Below are positions 26,322 through 36,499 of a stretch of DNA of 38,517 bases, in pieces. The notes below the pieces were generated by a model. That model was not told where the DNA came from and ran no database searches. It saw only the letters and a list, made by a program, of their open reading frames with translations. Origin of the DNA: Burkholderiales bacterium (lineage in GTDB: Bacteria > Pseudomonadota > Gammaproteobacteria > Burkholderiales > Burkholderiaceae_C); NCBI GenBank assembly GCA_025351025.1, contig JANXWR010000134.1, positions 1 through 38,517 of the forward strand, given 5' to 3'. Both the position numbers and the translations under genes were made by a program. How positions within the stretch are numbered: the stretch's first letter is position 1; every line of letters begins with the position of its first letter.

Positions 26322-28148
26322 ATGACCGGCGCTGCCAATGATCTGAAGGACCTGCCGCTGCCGCAGCAGCTGCTGCATTGGGCGGGCATCCGGCCCGACG
26401 CGGTGGCGTTGCGCCAGAAGCAGTTCGGCATCTGGCAGCCGGTGACCTGGTCGGCCTATGCGCAGCAGGCGCGCTGGTTCGGCCTTGGCCTGCTGAAGCT
26501 CGGCTTCCAGCCCGGCCAGAGCGTCGCGGTGCTGGGCGAGAACAGCAAGGAATGGGTGTATGCGCAGTTCGGCATCGGCCTGGTCGGCGGCATCACCGCC
26601 GGCGTCTATCCGACCTCGCCGGCGCCCGAGGTCGAATATTTGCTCGCCTTGTCCGAGGCGCCGATCATCGTTTGCGCCGACCAGGAGCAACTCGACAAGG
26701 TGCTGTCGATCCGCGAGCGCCTGCCGCATCTGCGCGCGATCGTCGTCATCGACCCGCGCGGGCTGCGCCGCTACGATCGCACGGGACTGCACGATTTCGC
26801 CGACGTGGTCGCGTCGGGCCAGCGTTTCGAGATCGACAACTCGGCCGCTGCCGCAGCCGCGACCGTCGGACCGAAGCTCGACGACATCGGCCTGATGGTC
26901 TTCACCTCGGGCTCCACCGGCCGGCCGAAGGCGGCGATGATGAGCTGGCGCGGCCTCGGTGCGGCGGCACAGGGCCTGAACACCGCGCTGCGCTGTACCG
27001 AGCGCGACTCGCTGGTGTCGTACCTGCCGCTCTGCCACGTCGCCGAGCAGATGTTCTCGATCCACATCCCGGTCGCGACCGGCGCGGTCGTCAACTTCGC
27101 CGAGAGCCTGCGCACCGTGCAGGAAGATCTGCGCGAGCTGTCGCCGCAGATCTTCTTCGGCGTGCCGCGCATCTGGGAGAAGTTCCACGCCTCGATCCAG
27201 ACCAAAGTGCACGAGGCCGGCGGCCTGAGGCTGGCCCTGTACCAGCGCGCGATGACGGCGCTCGAGAGCGCCGCCGGACAGCCGCGTGCGAGCTGGAGCC
27301 TCGGCCAGCGGCTTCGCTGGGTTCTCTGGTACGTGCTGGTCCTGCGCGCGCTGCTCAATTTCATCGGGCTGCGTCGCTGCCGCGTCGCGATCTCGTCCGG
27401 CGCGCCGATCGCGCCGGAGATCCTCAAGTTCTTCCGCGTCCTCGGCGTACCGATCCGCGAAGCTTACGGTCTGACCGAAGCCTCGGGCGCGACCACCATC
27501 CAGTCGGGCGACGCCTCGCCGGTCGGCACGGTCGGCGTGCCGTACCCGGGCCTCGAGGTCAAGCTGGCCGACGACGGCGAGATCATGATCCGCGGCGCCT
27601 CCGTCTTTCGCGGCTACTTCAAGAACGACGAAGCGACGCGCGAAGCGATCAATGCCGAAGGGTGGCTCTGCAGCGGCGACATCGCGCGCTGGGAAGACGG
27701 GCCGAACGGCCGCGAGCTGCGCATCGTCGATCGCAAGAAGGACATCATGATCACCGCCGGCGGCAAGAACATCACGCCGTCGGAGATCGAGAACGCGCTG
27801 CGCGCTTCGTCGTACGTGCGCGAGGCGGTCGTGATCGCCGATCGCCGGCGCTTCGTCTCGGCGCTGATCCAGATCGACTTCGAGAGCGTCGGCAAGTGGG
27901 CCGAGGAGCAGGGTCTGGTCTACACGCACTTTCGCAGTCTCACCGAGTTGCCGCCGGTGCGCGAGCTGGTGCAGCGCGAGGTCGACGCGGCCAATGCGCG
28001 CATGCCGCAGGTGCAGCAGGTGCGCAAGTTCGAACTGCTCGTCAAGGAGCTCGACCACGACGACGGCGAAGTGACGGCGACGATGAAGGTGCGACGCAAG
28101 AGCATCGCCGAGAAATACGCGCACGTGATCGAGGCGATCTATGCTTGA
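26322..28148 (+). CDS. Long-chain fatty-acid-CoA ligase (FadD15/ACSL-like)
   Basis: 608 aa; LMVFTSGSTGRPKAAMMSWRG, REAYGLTEASGATTIQ, IVDRKKDIMITAGGKNITPSEIENALR, C-terminal TATMKVRRKSIAEKY. Confidence 0.92.
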   Translation: MTGAANDLKDLPLPQQLLHWAGIRPDAVALRQKQFGIWQPVTWSAYAQQARWFGLGLLKLGFQPGQSVAVLGENSKEWVYAQFGIGLVGGITAGVYPTSPAPEVEYLLALSEAPIIVCADQEQLDKVLSIRERLPHLRAIVVIDPRGLRRYDRTGLHDFADVVASGQRFEIDNSAAAAAATVGPKLDDIGLMVFTSGSTGRPKAAMMSWRGLGAAAQGLNTALRCTERDSLVSYLPLCHVAEQMFSIHIPVATGAVVNFAESLRTVQEDLRELSPQIFFGVPRIWEKFHASIQTKVHEAGGLRLALYQRAMTALESAAGQPRASWSLGQRLRWVLWYVLVLRALLNFIGLRRCRVAISSGAPIAPEILKFFRVLGVPIREAYGLTEASGATTIQSGDASPVGTVGVPYPGLEVKLADDGEIMIRGASVFRGYFKNDEATREAINAEGWLCSGDIARWEDGPNGRELRIVDRKKDIMITAGGKNITPSEIENALRASSYVREAVVIADRRRFVSALIQIDFESVGKWAEEQGLVYTHFRSLTELPPVRELVQREVDAANARMPQVQQVRKFELLVKELDHDDGEVTATMKVRRKSIAEKYAHVIEAIYA

Positions 28149-28974
28149 AGCGAGCCCCGGCGCTCGACTCGAAACGCCGGAAGGCGGCATTGCGCTGCTG
28201 CGCCTCGACCGACCGGCTCATCTCAATGCCTTGACCGACGACACCGTCGCCGAGATCGCGCGTCTGCTCGACAAGGTCGGCGCCGATCCGAAGGTCCGCG
28301 TCCTCGTCGTCACCGGCGCCGGACGCGGCTTCTGCGCCGGCTTCGACCTCGGCCTCGCCGCCGACGCGCCGGGCAGCACCGAGCTCGGCGAGACGCCGGC
28401 CTGGATGATTCGCCAGGAGTCGTTCGCCTCGCTGGTGACGCGGCTGCGTGCGCTGCGCCAGCCGGTGATCGCGGCGGTAAACGGCCCGGCCAACGGCGCC
28501 GGGCTCGGCCTGGCGCTCGCCGCCGAGATCCGCATTGCGGGTCGGTCGGCGTCGTTCAACGCCGCCTTCGTTCGCGTCGGCATGTCGAGTTGCGACATCG
28601 GCGTGAGCTGGATCTTGCCGCGCTGCGTCGGCATGTCGCGCGCCTTCGAGATCATGCTGACCGGCCGCATGGTCGACGCGGCCGAGGCCGAGCGCATCGG
28701 CCTGGTCTCGGAGACCGTAGACGACGAGCGGCTGCTGCCGCGTGCGCTCGAGATCGCGCGCAGCATCGTCGCCAACAGCGCTTTCGGCGTCTGGATGACC
28801 AAGCGCGGCGCCTGGGCCAACGTCGAGAGCGCCAGCCTGCAGGCGGCGATCGAGCTCGAGAACCGGACCCAGATCCTGGCCCGCACCACCGGCGAGCTGG
28901 CCAAGGCTGCAGAAGCCTTGGTGTCGCGCCGCAAGCATCGCGGAAAGGACGGCCATGAGCCTGCCCGTGACTGA
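28141..28974 (+). CDS. Enoyl-CoA hydratase/isomerase family protein
   Basis: IALLRLDRPAHLNALTDDTVAEIARLLD, VVTGAGRGFCAGFDLGLAA, AAVNGPANGAGLGLALAAEIRIAGRSASFNAAFVRVGMSSCDIGVSWILPRCVG. Confidence 0.9.
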   Translation: MLEASPGARLETPEGGIALLRLDRPAHLNALTDDTVAEIARLLDKVGADPKVRVLVVTGAGRGFCAGFDLGLAADAPGSTELGETPAWMIRQESFASLVTRLRALRQPVIAAVNGPANGAGLGLALAAEIRIAGRSASFNAAFVRVGMSSCDIGVSWILPRCVGMSRAFEIMLTGRMVDAAEAERIGLVSETVDDERLLPRALEIARSIVANSAFGVWMTKRGAWANVESASLQAAIELENRTQILARTTGELAKAAEALVSRRKHRGKDGHEPARD

Positions 28975-29806
28975 CGACGCGACGCCCGCCCCGTCGCACG
29001 TTGGCGGGCAGGGCTCCGATCTGGTTCTGCTGCACGGCCTGGGTGGGACCTGGGAAGTGTGGAAGCCCGTCATCCCGGGGCTCGAAGCGCGCCATCGCGT
29101 GATCGCGCTGACGCTGCCCGGACACTACGGCGGTCCGGACTACCGGGGCGACGGCGATGCCTCCGTGGCCGGCCTCGCCGATCAGCTCATCGAGACGCTT
29201 CGCGCACAAAGCATCACGCAGGCCCACGTCGCCGGCAACTCGCTGGGCGGCTGGCTTGCGATCGAGTTGGCGCGGCGTGGCTTCGCACGATCGGTGACGG
29301 CGTTCTCGCCGGCCGGCGGCTGGCGCAGCGACGACGACTACCGCGCTATCTCGATCCGCTTTCGCATCGCCTACGCGCTGATCGGCGTGATCCTGTTCGT
29401 GGCCACGCTGTTTTCCAACTCGACCTGGCTGCGCAAGGTCCTGACCAAGCAGACGATGGAGCACGGCGAGCGCCTCAGCGCTGCCGACTTTCTCGGTGCG
29501 CTCAAGGCCATGGCGAAGACGCGCATCTTTCGCGCGCTGCTGCGAACCATGGGCCGCGACGGCCCGGTCGCGCCGCTCGATCCGGGCCGCGTGCCGGTGC
29601 GCGTCGCCTGGGGCGGCTGCGACGCCGTGATTCCGTACCGGCGCTACGGCGAGCTGTTCGGCGAGCGCATCGTCGGCGTAGAAGAGACGACCGTCGAGGG
29701 CGTCGGCCACGTGCCGATGCTCGACGAGCCGGCGCGCGTCACAGCAAGCATCCTCGACGTGACGACGCGGGTCGACGCGGCGGCCGTGCACGGAGCGGCG
29801 GCCTGA
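28955..29806 (+). CDS. Alpha/beta hydrolase
   Basis: DLVLLHGLGGTWEVWKPVIPGLEARHRVIALTLPGH, nucleophile elbow AGNSLGGWLAIEL, GVGHVPMLDEP. Confidence 0.88.
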   Translation: MSLPVTDDATPAPSHVGGQGSDLVLLHGLGGTWEVWKPVIPGLEARHRVIALTLPGHYGGPDYRGDGDASVAGLADQLIETLRAQSITQAHVAGNSLGGWLAIELARRGFARSVTAFSPAGGWRSDDDYRAISIRFRIAYALIGVILFVATLFSNSTWLRKVLTKQTMEHGERLSAADFLGALKAMAKTRIFRALLRTMGRDGPVAPLDPGRVPVRVAWGGCDAVIPYRRYGELFGERIVGVEETTVEGVGHVPMLDEPARVTASILDVTTRVDAAAVHGAAA

Positions 29807-31635
29807 TGGCGACGCTGCGCGACATGCTGCGCTCGCGCAGCCGCAACGCCAAGCACGTGCTTGCCACCGAGCGCTTCAACAACCAGCTCGCGCTCGTCGC
29901 CGAGCGACTGAAGCGTCCGCTCGCCGAAGTGAAGAAGGAAGCGCGCGTCGGCATGCACGAGATCGCCTCGACGCAAAACCTCGCCTTCACGGCGATGTGG
30001 GACCATGGTCTCGGCCCGATGCACACGCGGGCCTGGACGATCGACGTCGACCAGCCCGGCATCCGCAACCTCAAGCGCCTCAACAAGAACTCGTCGCTGG
30101 TCTTCCTGCCGACGCATCGCAGCTACGCCGACGCCTTCATCCTGACGCAGACGCTTCGCGAGAACGGCCTGCCGCGCAACTACATCCTGGGCGGCGATAA
30201 CCTCGGCTTCTTTCCGCTCGGCACGATCCTGCGCAACGCCGGCGGCGTGCTGATGCGACGCAGCTTCCAGGACGACGAGGTCTACAAGTTCGTGGTCCGC
30301 GAGTACCTCGGCTACCTGGCGGCGAACGGCCACAACCTCGAGTGGTACATGGAAGGCGGGCGCTCGCGCACCGGCAAGCTCCGGCCGCCGAAGTACGGAC
30401 TCTTGCGCTACCTCGTCGATGCGATCGAGAGCGGCGTCGCCGACGACATGCTGCTGGTGCCGGTCTCCATGACCTACGACCAGCTGCACGAGATCGGCGT
30501 CATGGCCGCCGAAGAAGCCGGCGCCAAGAAGGCGAAGGAGGGCTTGCGCTGGCTGGCCGACTATGCGCGCATGCAGCGCAGGTGGATTGGCACCGCCTAC
30601 GTGCGCTTCGGCGAGCCGCTGTCGCTGAAGGCTGCCCTGCGCAACGCCGACGCCGAGCACGGGGGCGGCCGCTGGACGGTCGAGAAGATCGCTTTCGAGG
30701 TCTTCGAGCGCATTAACCGCGTCACGCCGGTGACGGCGCCGGCGCTGGTCACGCTGGCGCTGCTCGGCGTCGGCGATCGCGGCCTGACGCTGGGCGAAGT
30801 GCATCGCCTGGTCGAGCCCTTGCGGGCCTATGCGGCGCAGCGCGGCTTGCCGACGGCACAGCTCGACCAGATCAAGGGCGAGAAGGGCTTGGCCGAGGTG
30901 CTCGCGGCGCTCGCCGCCTCGGGCGTCGTGCTCGGCTTCATGGGGGGGACCGAGCCGATCTACGGCATCAACCCGGGCCAGCATTCGGTCGCCGCCTTCT
31001 ATCGCAACAGCGCGATCCATTGGTTCGTCAATCGCGCGATCACCGAGCTGGCCTGGTTCATGGAGCTGGGCACCACGGCCAAGGACCCGCTGCCGCAGGC
31101 CTGGCAGCGCGGCTTCGCGCTGCGCGACCTGCTCAAGTTCGATTTCTTCTTCAGCGACCGCGACACCTTCGCCGAGGAGATCAAGGCCGAGATGCGCCTG
31201 CTCGACCCCGAGTTCAAGGCGCGTGCCGCCGATCCCGAGACGCGTCTCGAGACCTTGCGCCGCGCCCCTTTCCTGGTCGCGCATCGGGCCCTGACAGCGT
31301 TTCTCGAGGCGTACTACGTCGTCGCCGACCGGCTCGCCGCGCATCCTGTCGACGCGCCGGTCGAGAAGGCGACTTTCATCGACGAGTGCGTCAACGTCGG
31401 CAAGCAATACCTTCTGCAGCACCGGCTGCAGAACCCCGAGTGCGTCTCGAAGGAGCTGTTCGGCAACGCCATGCAGCTGGCCGCCAACCGCAACCTGCTC
31501 AAGCCCGGCGATCCGACCCTGGCCGCGCGCCGCGCCGAGTTCGCAGCCGAGCTGGCGGCGCTGGTCGTCGCCGTCGGTGCCATCGACGCGCTCGACCGCG
31601 AGCGGCTGCCCGCGCGACTGGGAGTGACTGCATGA
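29806..31635 (+). CDS. plsB: Glycerol-3-phosphate 1-O-acyltransferase (PlsB-type)
   Basis: 610 codons; HX4D motif LPTHRSYADAFIL, GGVLMRRSF, YMEGGRSRTGKLRPPKYGLLRYLVDAI, LLVPVSMTYDQLHE. Confidence 0.9.
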   Translation: MATLRDMLRSRSRNAKHVLATERFNNQLALVAERLKRPLAEVKKEARVGMHEIASTQNLAFTAMWDHGLGPMHTRAWTIDVDQPGIRNLKRLNKNSSLVFLPTHRSYADAFILTQTLRENGLPRNYILGGDNLGFFPLGTILRNAGGVLMRRSFQDDEVYKFVVREYLGYLAANGHNLEWYMEGGRSRTGKLRPPKYGLLRYLVDAIESGVADDMLLVPVSMTYDQLHEIGVMAAEEAGAKKAKEGLRWLADYARMQRRWIGTAYVRFGEPLSLKAALRNADAEHGGGRWTVEKIAFEVFERINRVTPVTAPALVTLALLGVGDRGLTLGEVHRLVEPLRAYAAQRGLPTAQLDQIKGEKGLAEVLAALAASGVVLGFMGGTEPIYGINPGQHSVAAFYRNSAIHWFVNRAITELAWFMELGTTAKDPLPQAWQRGFALRDLLKFDFFFSDRDTFAEEIKAEMRLLDPEFKARAADPETRLETLRRAPFLVAHRALTAFLEAYYVVADRLAAHPVDAPVEKATFIDECVNVGKQYLLQHRLQNPECVSKELFGNAMQLAANRNLLKPGDPTLAARRAEFAAELAALVVAVGAIDALDRERLPARLGVTA

Positions 31636-33074
31636 CGGCCGAGCTCGACACCGCGCTCGAAGCGATTGCGCAGAGCCCCGAAGGCGCGCAAATCGGCGCC
31701 TTCTTCGACTACGACGGCACCTTGATCGACGGCTATTCGGCCGGCGCCTATTTCACCGACCGCCTGCGCCGCGGCGACATGGGCGTGGGCGAGCTGCTCG
31801 ATACCGTGAAGATGGTTCGCAAAGGCGACCTCAGCGACGCCGAGTTCGCCGACGTCATCGGCAAGGGCATCCTCGACTGGGCCGGCCTGACCGAAGACGA
31901 GATGCGCGCTCTGTGGCGGCGGCTCTTCGCCTCGTCGACGGGTGCGACGCTGTTCCCCGAGACCTGGAAGCTGGTGCATGCGCATCAGAAGCAGGGCCAC
32001 ACGGTAGCGATCGCTTCGTCGGCCACGCTCTATCAGATCGAGCCGCTGGCCGAGATCTACGGCATCGATCACATCCTGTGCACGCGTGCCCGCGTACGCA
32101 AGGGCAAGCTCACGGGCGGGATGATCGGTGCGCCGATGTGGGGCCAGGGCAAGGCCGATGGTGTCACCGCCTTCGCCAAGGCCCAAGGCATCGACCTGAA
32201 GGTCAGCTTCGGCTACGCCAACGGCAACGAGGACATCGCCTTCCTGCGCAGCCTCGGCCATGCGAACGCGGTGCAGCCCAAGCCCCTGCTCGAACAGACC
32301 GCCACCGAGGCGGGCTGGCCGGTTCTGCACTTCGACCGTCGCAACCGCGGCACGCCGCAGGCGATGGCACGCACCGTCGGCGCCTACGGCGCGATGGCGG
32401 CGGCCTTTCTCGCCGGCCTGGGGCTGGCCAAGGCGACCGGAAAGACGCGCCGCGCCGTCGACCTCATCACCTCGGTCGCGAGCGACGCGGCGCTGGCGGT
32501 GCTCGGTGTCGACGTCGAGGTGATTGGCGAGGAGAACCTGTGGTCGAACCGGCCCTGCGTTTTCATCATCAATCACCAGAGCAAGATTGACATGTTCCTG
32601 ATGATGTATTTGATCCGTCGCGGCTTCACCGGCGTGGCCAAGAAGGAAGCAGCGAACACGCCGGGCTTCGGCACCTTCATGCGCATGGCCGACATGGCCT
32701 TCATCGACCGCGCCCACACCGGCAAGGCGATCGATGCGCTCAAGCCGGCCGTCGATCGTCTCAAGCAGGGCCTGTGCGTGGCGATCGCCCCCGAAGGCAC
32801 CCGCTCCTGGTCGCCGCAGGTCGGGCCGTTCAAGAAGGGCGCCTTCCACATGGCGCGCCAGGCCGGCGTGCCGGTGGTGCCGGTCGTCATCCGCAACGCC
32901 GGCGAGGTGATGGGCCGCAACGACCAGACGATGCGCTCGGGCAAAGTGCAGGTGGCGGTGCTGGCGCCGGTGCACGTCGAGCACTGGAAGCTCGAGGACA
33001 TGGAAGCGCGCGTCGCCGAAGTGAGGCAGCAGTTCGTCGACACGCTCGAGCACTGGCCGGAGAAGACGGCATGA
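31632..33074 (+). CDS. plsC: HAD-IB family hydrolase fused to 1-acyl-sn-glycerol-3-phosphate acyltransferase (PlsC)
   Basis: N-term [18 protein letters not shown] (DxD motif), [26 protein letters not shown]-term [12 protein letters not shown] and [27 protein letters not shown] coupling at 31632. Confidence 0.92.
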   Translation: MTAELDTALEAIAQSPEGAQIGAFFDYDGTLIDGYSAGAYFTDRLRRGDMGVGELLDTVKMVRKGDLSDAEFADVIGKGILDWAGLTEDEMRALWRRLFASSTGATLFPETWKLVHAHQKQGHTVAIASSATLYQIEPLAEIYGIDHILCTRARVRKGKLTGGMIGAPMWGQGKADGVTAFAKAQGIDLKVSFGYANGNEDIAFLRSLGHANAVQPKPLLEQTATEAGWPVLHFDRRNRGTPQAMARTVGAYGAMAAAFLAGLGLAKATGKTRRAVDLITSVASDAALAVLGVDVEVIGEENLWSNRPCVFIINHQSKIDMFLMMYLIRRGFTGVAKKEAANTPGFGTFMRMADMAFIDRAHTGKAIDALKPAVDRLKQGLCVAIAPEGTRSWSPQVGPFKKGAFHMARQAGVPVVPVVIRNAGEVMGRNDQTMRSGKVQVAVLAPVHVEHWKLEDMEARVAEVRQQFVDTLEHWPEKTA

Positions 33075-33084
33075 GGGCCGATCG

Positions 33085-34092
33085 ATGAGCCGGCCGATCC
33101 GCGTCGCCGTGCTCGGTGCCGGCTCCTGGGGCACGACGGTCGGCTCGCTGGCCGCGCGCAACGCCGAGACCGTGCTCTGGGCGCGCCGCGCCGAGACGGC
33201 CGAGCAGGTCGCACGCGAGCATCGCAACGATGCCTACCTGAAGGGCCTCGCACTGCACCCGGCCTTGCGCGCGACCGCGCTGCTCGACGAAGCCGTGTGC
33301 GACTGCGACGTCCTCGTCGTCGGTGTGCCGTCGCACAGCTTTCGCGAGACGCTGAAAGCGGTCGCGCCGCTGCTGCGTCCGTGGGTGCCGGTGTTGAGCC
33401 TCGCCAAGGGCCTGGAGCAGGGCAGCCAGCAGCGCATGACGCAGATCATTCACGAAGAGCTGCCCGGTCATCCGGCGGGGCTGCTCGCCGGACCCAACAT
33501 CGCGCGCGAGGTACTGCAGGGCCTGGCCGCCGCCGCGGTGCTGGCGATGCCCGATGCGGAAGTCGCGCGCGCGCTGCAGCCGCTCTTCGCGAGCCCGGTG
33601 TTTCGCGTCTACACCAACACCGACGTGATCGGCTGCGAGCTCGGCGGCCCGCTCAAGAACGTGATCGCGATCTCCGCCGGCATGGCCGACGGGCTCGGCG
33701 TCGGCGAGAACACGCGGGCGATGGTCATCACGCGCGGGCTCGCCGAGATCACCCGTCTCGGCGTCGCGCTCGGCGGCGCGGCCGAGACCTTCTCGGGACT
33801 GACCGGCCTCGGCGACCTGCTCACCACCTGCATGAGCCCGCTGTCGCGCAATCGCCAGGTCGGCGAGCAGTTCGCGAAAGGGCGCACCACCGCCGAGATC
33901 GTCGCCTCGATGAACATGGTCGCCGAGGGCATCAAGACGAGCAGCGTCGTCATGGACCTGGCCGGCAAGCTCGGCATCGAGATGCCGATCGCTGCCGAGG
34001 TCGCGGCCGTGGTCAAGGGCGAGCGCGGGGCGGTCCAGGCCTTCCGCGGCCTGCGGCGCCTGGCGCCCAGCGCCGAGCGAGGCGTCGCATGA
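33085..34092 (+). CDS. gpsA: NAD(P)H-dependent glycerol-3-phosphate dehydrogenase
   Basis: [105 protein letters not shown]. Confidence 0.95.
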   Translation: MSRPIRVAVLGAGSWGTTVGSLAARNAETVLWARRAETAEQVAREHRNDAYLKGLALHPALRATALLDEAVCDCDVLVVGVPSHSFRETLKAVAPLLRPWVPVLSLAKGLEQGSQQRMTQIIHEELPGHPAGLLAGPNIAREVLQGLAAAAVLAMPDAEVARALQPLFASPVFRVYTNTDVIGCELGGPLKNVIAISAGMADGLGVGENTRAMVITRGLAEITRLGVALGGAAETFSGLTGLGDLLTTCMSPLSRNRQVGEQFAKGRTTAEIVASMNMVAEGIKTSSVVMDLAGKLGIEMPIAAEVAAVVKGERGAVQAFRGLRRLAPSAERGVA

Positions 34093-34179
34093 ACCGCCGC
34101 AACCTTCCTGCAACGAAAGTCGCGGCGCGCAAGGCGAAAGCCGCGCCGACGAGCCAATCCCTTTGAGAAGCGAAGCCCG

Positions 34180-35703
34180 ATGGCCAAGACGCAATCGATC
34201 GACGACAGCGTGCTCGCCGAGCTGCGAAAGTGGGGCGGCCCGGCCGAGATGAGCGCGTTCGAATCGCTGATGTGGCTGGCCGAGGTCGACCCGCGGTTGC
34301 GCTCGACGACGACCTCGGTGCTCACGCTCGATCTCGAGCCCGACTGGGATCGGTTCCTGGCCGACCACCAATGGCTGGTCGACGCCGTGCCGCGCTTTCG
34401 CCAGCGCGTCGTCGTGCCCTCGTTCGGCGTCGGCAATCCGACCTGGGTCGACGATCCAGACTTCGAGCTCTCGTACCACGTGCGCCGCCATCGTTTGCCC
34501 GCGCCGGGCAGCGAACGCCAGCTCATGGACGCCGCCGCCATCCTCGCCATGACGCCGTTCGATCGCGCCAAGCCGCCGTGGGAAGCGACGCTGTTCGAAG
34601 GCCTCGAGGGCGGGCGCGCCGCCTATGTGCTGAAGCTGCACCACGCCGTCTCCGACGGGCTCGGCATCATGCAGTTGCTGAGCCGCGTCTTCACGCGCGA
34701 CCGTGCCGCGGTCGTGCGGCCCAAGCCGGCGGCGCGAGACCGCGGCCGTGGCCGCGTCGTCACGCCGTTGGGCCTCGGCATGAAGGCGCTGGCGAGCGGA
34801 CTCGCATCGTTGCCGCGCAGCGCGAGCGACGCGGCTTCGGCCCTGGTACGCCACGCCGGCAACCTGGTCAGCGATCTCGAATCGACGCAGGAGTCGCTGG
34901 CCTATTTGTCGTCGGCCAGGCGCATGGTCGGCAACAAGCCCGTGCCGGGCTCGGCGCTGTTTCGCCGGCGCAGCCTGTCCTGGCGCTTCGACACCATCGA
35001 GTTTCCGCTCGCCGACTTCAAGGCCGCGGCCAAAGCGGTCGAGGGCTCGGTCAACGACTGCTTCCTCTCCGGCCTGATCGGCGGCTTTCGCCGCTATCAC
35101 GAAGAGATGGGCGTGGCGGTGACCGAGATGCCGGTCGGCTTTCCGATCAGCCTGCGCACCGGCGACGACCCGATGGGAGGCAACAAGTTTGCCGGCTCGC
35201 AGTACGACGCGCCGGTCGCCGAGAAGGACCCGGTCGAGCGCATCCGCCACATCCAGCGCTTCGTGCGGGAGACGCGGGCCGAGCCGGCGCTCGACGTCAT
35301 GATCCGCCTGACCCCGGTGCTGACGCGACTGCCGATGGCGGCGGTGACGCGCCTGATGGCCGGCTTCACGGCGGCGCAGGACGCGCAGATCAGCAACATC
35401 CCCGGCATTCCGTTCGCGGTCTTCCTCGCCGGCGCCGAGGTCACGCACTACTGGCCGTTCGCCCCGGCGCCCGGCTGCGGAATGATGATCGCGATGCTGT
35501 CGCACAACGGCCGCTGCTGCGTCGGCATCAACAGCGACGCCGCCGCCGTCACCGAGCCCGAGCTGCTCGTGCAGTGCCTGCGCGAAGGCCTCGACGAGGT
35601 GCTCGCCCTCGGCAAACCCGACAAGAAGAAACCGATCGTCCCGAAAGCGGCGGCCCGCAGGCCGGCGCGCAAAACCTCCAAGCCAACCAGGAAAGCCAAA
35701 TGA
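34180..35703 (+). CDS. Wax ester synthase / diacylglycerol O-acyltransferase (WS/DGAT)
   Basis: 507 aa; HHxxxDG motif LKLHHAVSDGLGIMQLL, NDCFLSGLIGGFRRYHEEMG, MGGNKFAGSQYDAPV, ISNIPGIPFAVFLAGAEVTHYWPFAPAPGCGMMIAMLSHNGRCCVGINSD. Confidence 0.93.
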   Translation: MAKTQSIDDSVLAELRKWGGPAEMSAFESLMWLAEVDPRLRSTTTSVLTLDLEPDWDRFLADHQWLVDAVPRFRQRVVVPSFGVGNPTWVDDPDFELSYHVRRHRLPAPGSERQLMDAAAILAMTPFDRAKPPWEATLFEGLEGGRAAYVLKLHHAVSDGLGIMQLLSRVFTRDRAAVVRPKPAARDRGRGRVVTPLGLGMKALASGLASLPRSASDAASALVRHAGNLVSDLESTQESLAYLSSARRMVGNKPVPGSALFRRRSLSWRFDTIEFPLADFKAAAKAVEGSVNDCFLSGLIGGFRRYHEEMGVAVTEMPVGFPISLRTGDDPMGGNKFAGSQYDAPVAEKDPVERIRHIQRFVRETRAEPALDVMIRLTPVLTRLPMAAVTRLMAGFTAAQDAQISNIPGIPFAVFLAGAEVTHYWPFAPAPGCGMMIAMLSHNGRCCVGINSDAAAVTEPELLVQCLREGLDEVLALGKPDKKKPIVPKAAARRPARKTSKPTRKAK

Positions 35704-36461
35704 CCACCACCGAAACCATCATGGAGGGAGCCGAGCCCTTCTTCTTTCCGGGCAACAACATCGGCGTGCTCGTCTGCCACGGCTTCACCGGAACGACGCA
35801 GAGCATGCGCGGCCTCGGCAAGCACCTGAACGGCGCCGGCTATACCGTGATCGGACCGCGCCTCGCCGGCCATGGCGTTTCGCCGCAGGCGATGGCCAAG
35901 ACGACGGCCGCCGACTGGATCGTTTCGGTCGACGAGGCACTGGCCGAGCTGAAGAAGACCTGCAAGCAGATCTACATCACCGGCCTGTCGATGGGCGGCA
36001 CGCTGACGCTTTACACCGCCGCCAAGCACGGCGACGTGATCAAGGGCGCGATCTCGATCAACGGCATCGTCCAGGTCGACATTCCCGACCTGGCCGGGCT
36101 GGCGCTCGACACGGCCGTGCCGGAGATGATTCCGGGCGTCGGCTCCGACATCAAGGACCCGAACTCCAAGGAGTTGGCCTATGCCGAGCTGCCGGTGGCG
36201 GCGATCCGCCAGATCTACGTGCTGGCGGCGGTGACGCGCGACCTGCTGCCGCGCATCAAGTGCCCGACGCTGGTGATCCAGTCGCGCGACGATCACGTCG
36301 TCAATCCGCGCAACGGGCCGCGCATCGTCCGCTTGGTCGGTTCCAGCCGGGTCGAGCTGCTGTGGCTCGACAACTCCTTCCACGTCGCCACGCTTGACAA
36401 CGACAAGCAGCTGATCTTCGAACGCACCGCGGCGTTCATCAAGTCGATCGCCGGGCGCTGA
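35700..36461 (+). CDS. Alpha/beta hydrolase, carboxylesterase/monoacylglycerol-lipase-like
   Basis: IGVLVCHGFTGTTQSMRGLGKHLNGAGYTVIGPRLAGHG, TGLSMGGTLTLYTAAKHG, LVIQSRDDHVVNPRNG, LLWLDNSFHVATLDNDKQLIFE; ATGA coupling to WS/DGAT. Confidence 0.9.
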   Translation: MTTTETIMEGAEPFFFPGNNIGVLVCHGFTGTTQSMRGLGKHLNGAGYTVIGPRLAGHGVSPQAMAKTTAADWIVSVDEALAELKKTCKQIYITGLSMGGTLTLYTAAKHGDVIKGAISINGIVQVDIPDLAGLALDTAVPEMIPGVGSDIKDPNSKELAYAELPVAAIRQIYVLAAVTRDLLPRIKCPTLVIQSRDDHVVNPRNGPRIVRLVGSSRVELLWLDNSFHVATLDNDKQLIFERTAAFIKSIAGR

Positions 36462-36475
36462 GAGCCTGTCGCCCC

Positions 36476-36495
36476 TAGAATGTACGCATCCTTAC
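36476..36495 (+). promoter_or_regulatory. Putative -10 element plus operator-like site upstream of the MarR gene
   Basis: TAGAAT (36476-36481) abutting GTACGCATCCTTAC (36482-36495), which contains TGTA...TACA half-sites. Confidence 0.4.
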
Positions 36496-36499
36496 AGTA

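Noticed and set aside
28141-28974. BadK (cyclohex-1-enecarboxyl-CoA hydratase)
   Set aside because: Crotonase family is clear, but the sequence looks like a generic EchA and sits in the lipid-synthesis block, so I did not assign BadK.
32887-35505. 872-aa minus-strand ORF (and other long antisense ORFs such as 31314-33227, 26280-28190, 20139-21302 and 1161-2714)
   Set aside because: They lie opposite well-supported enzymes. Their translations are His/Asp/Arg/Gly-rich low-complexity strings typical of antisense frames in high-GC codon-biased DNA, with no recognisable domains.
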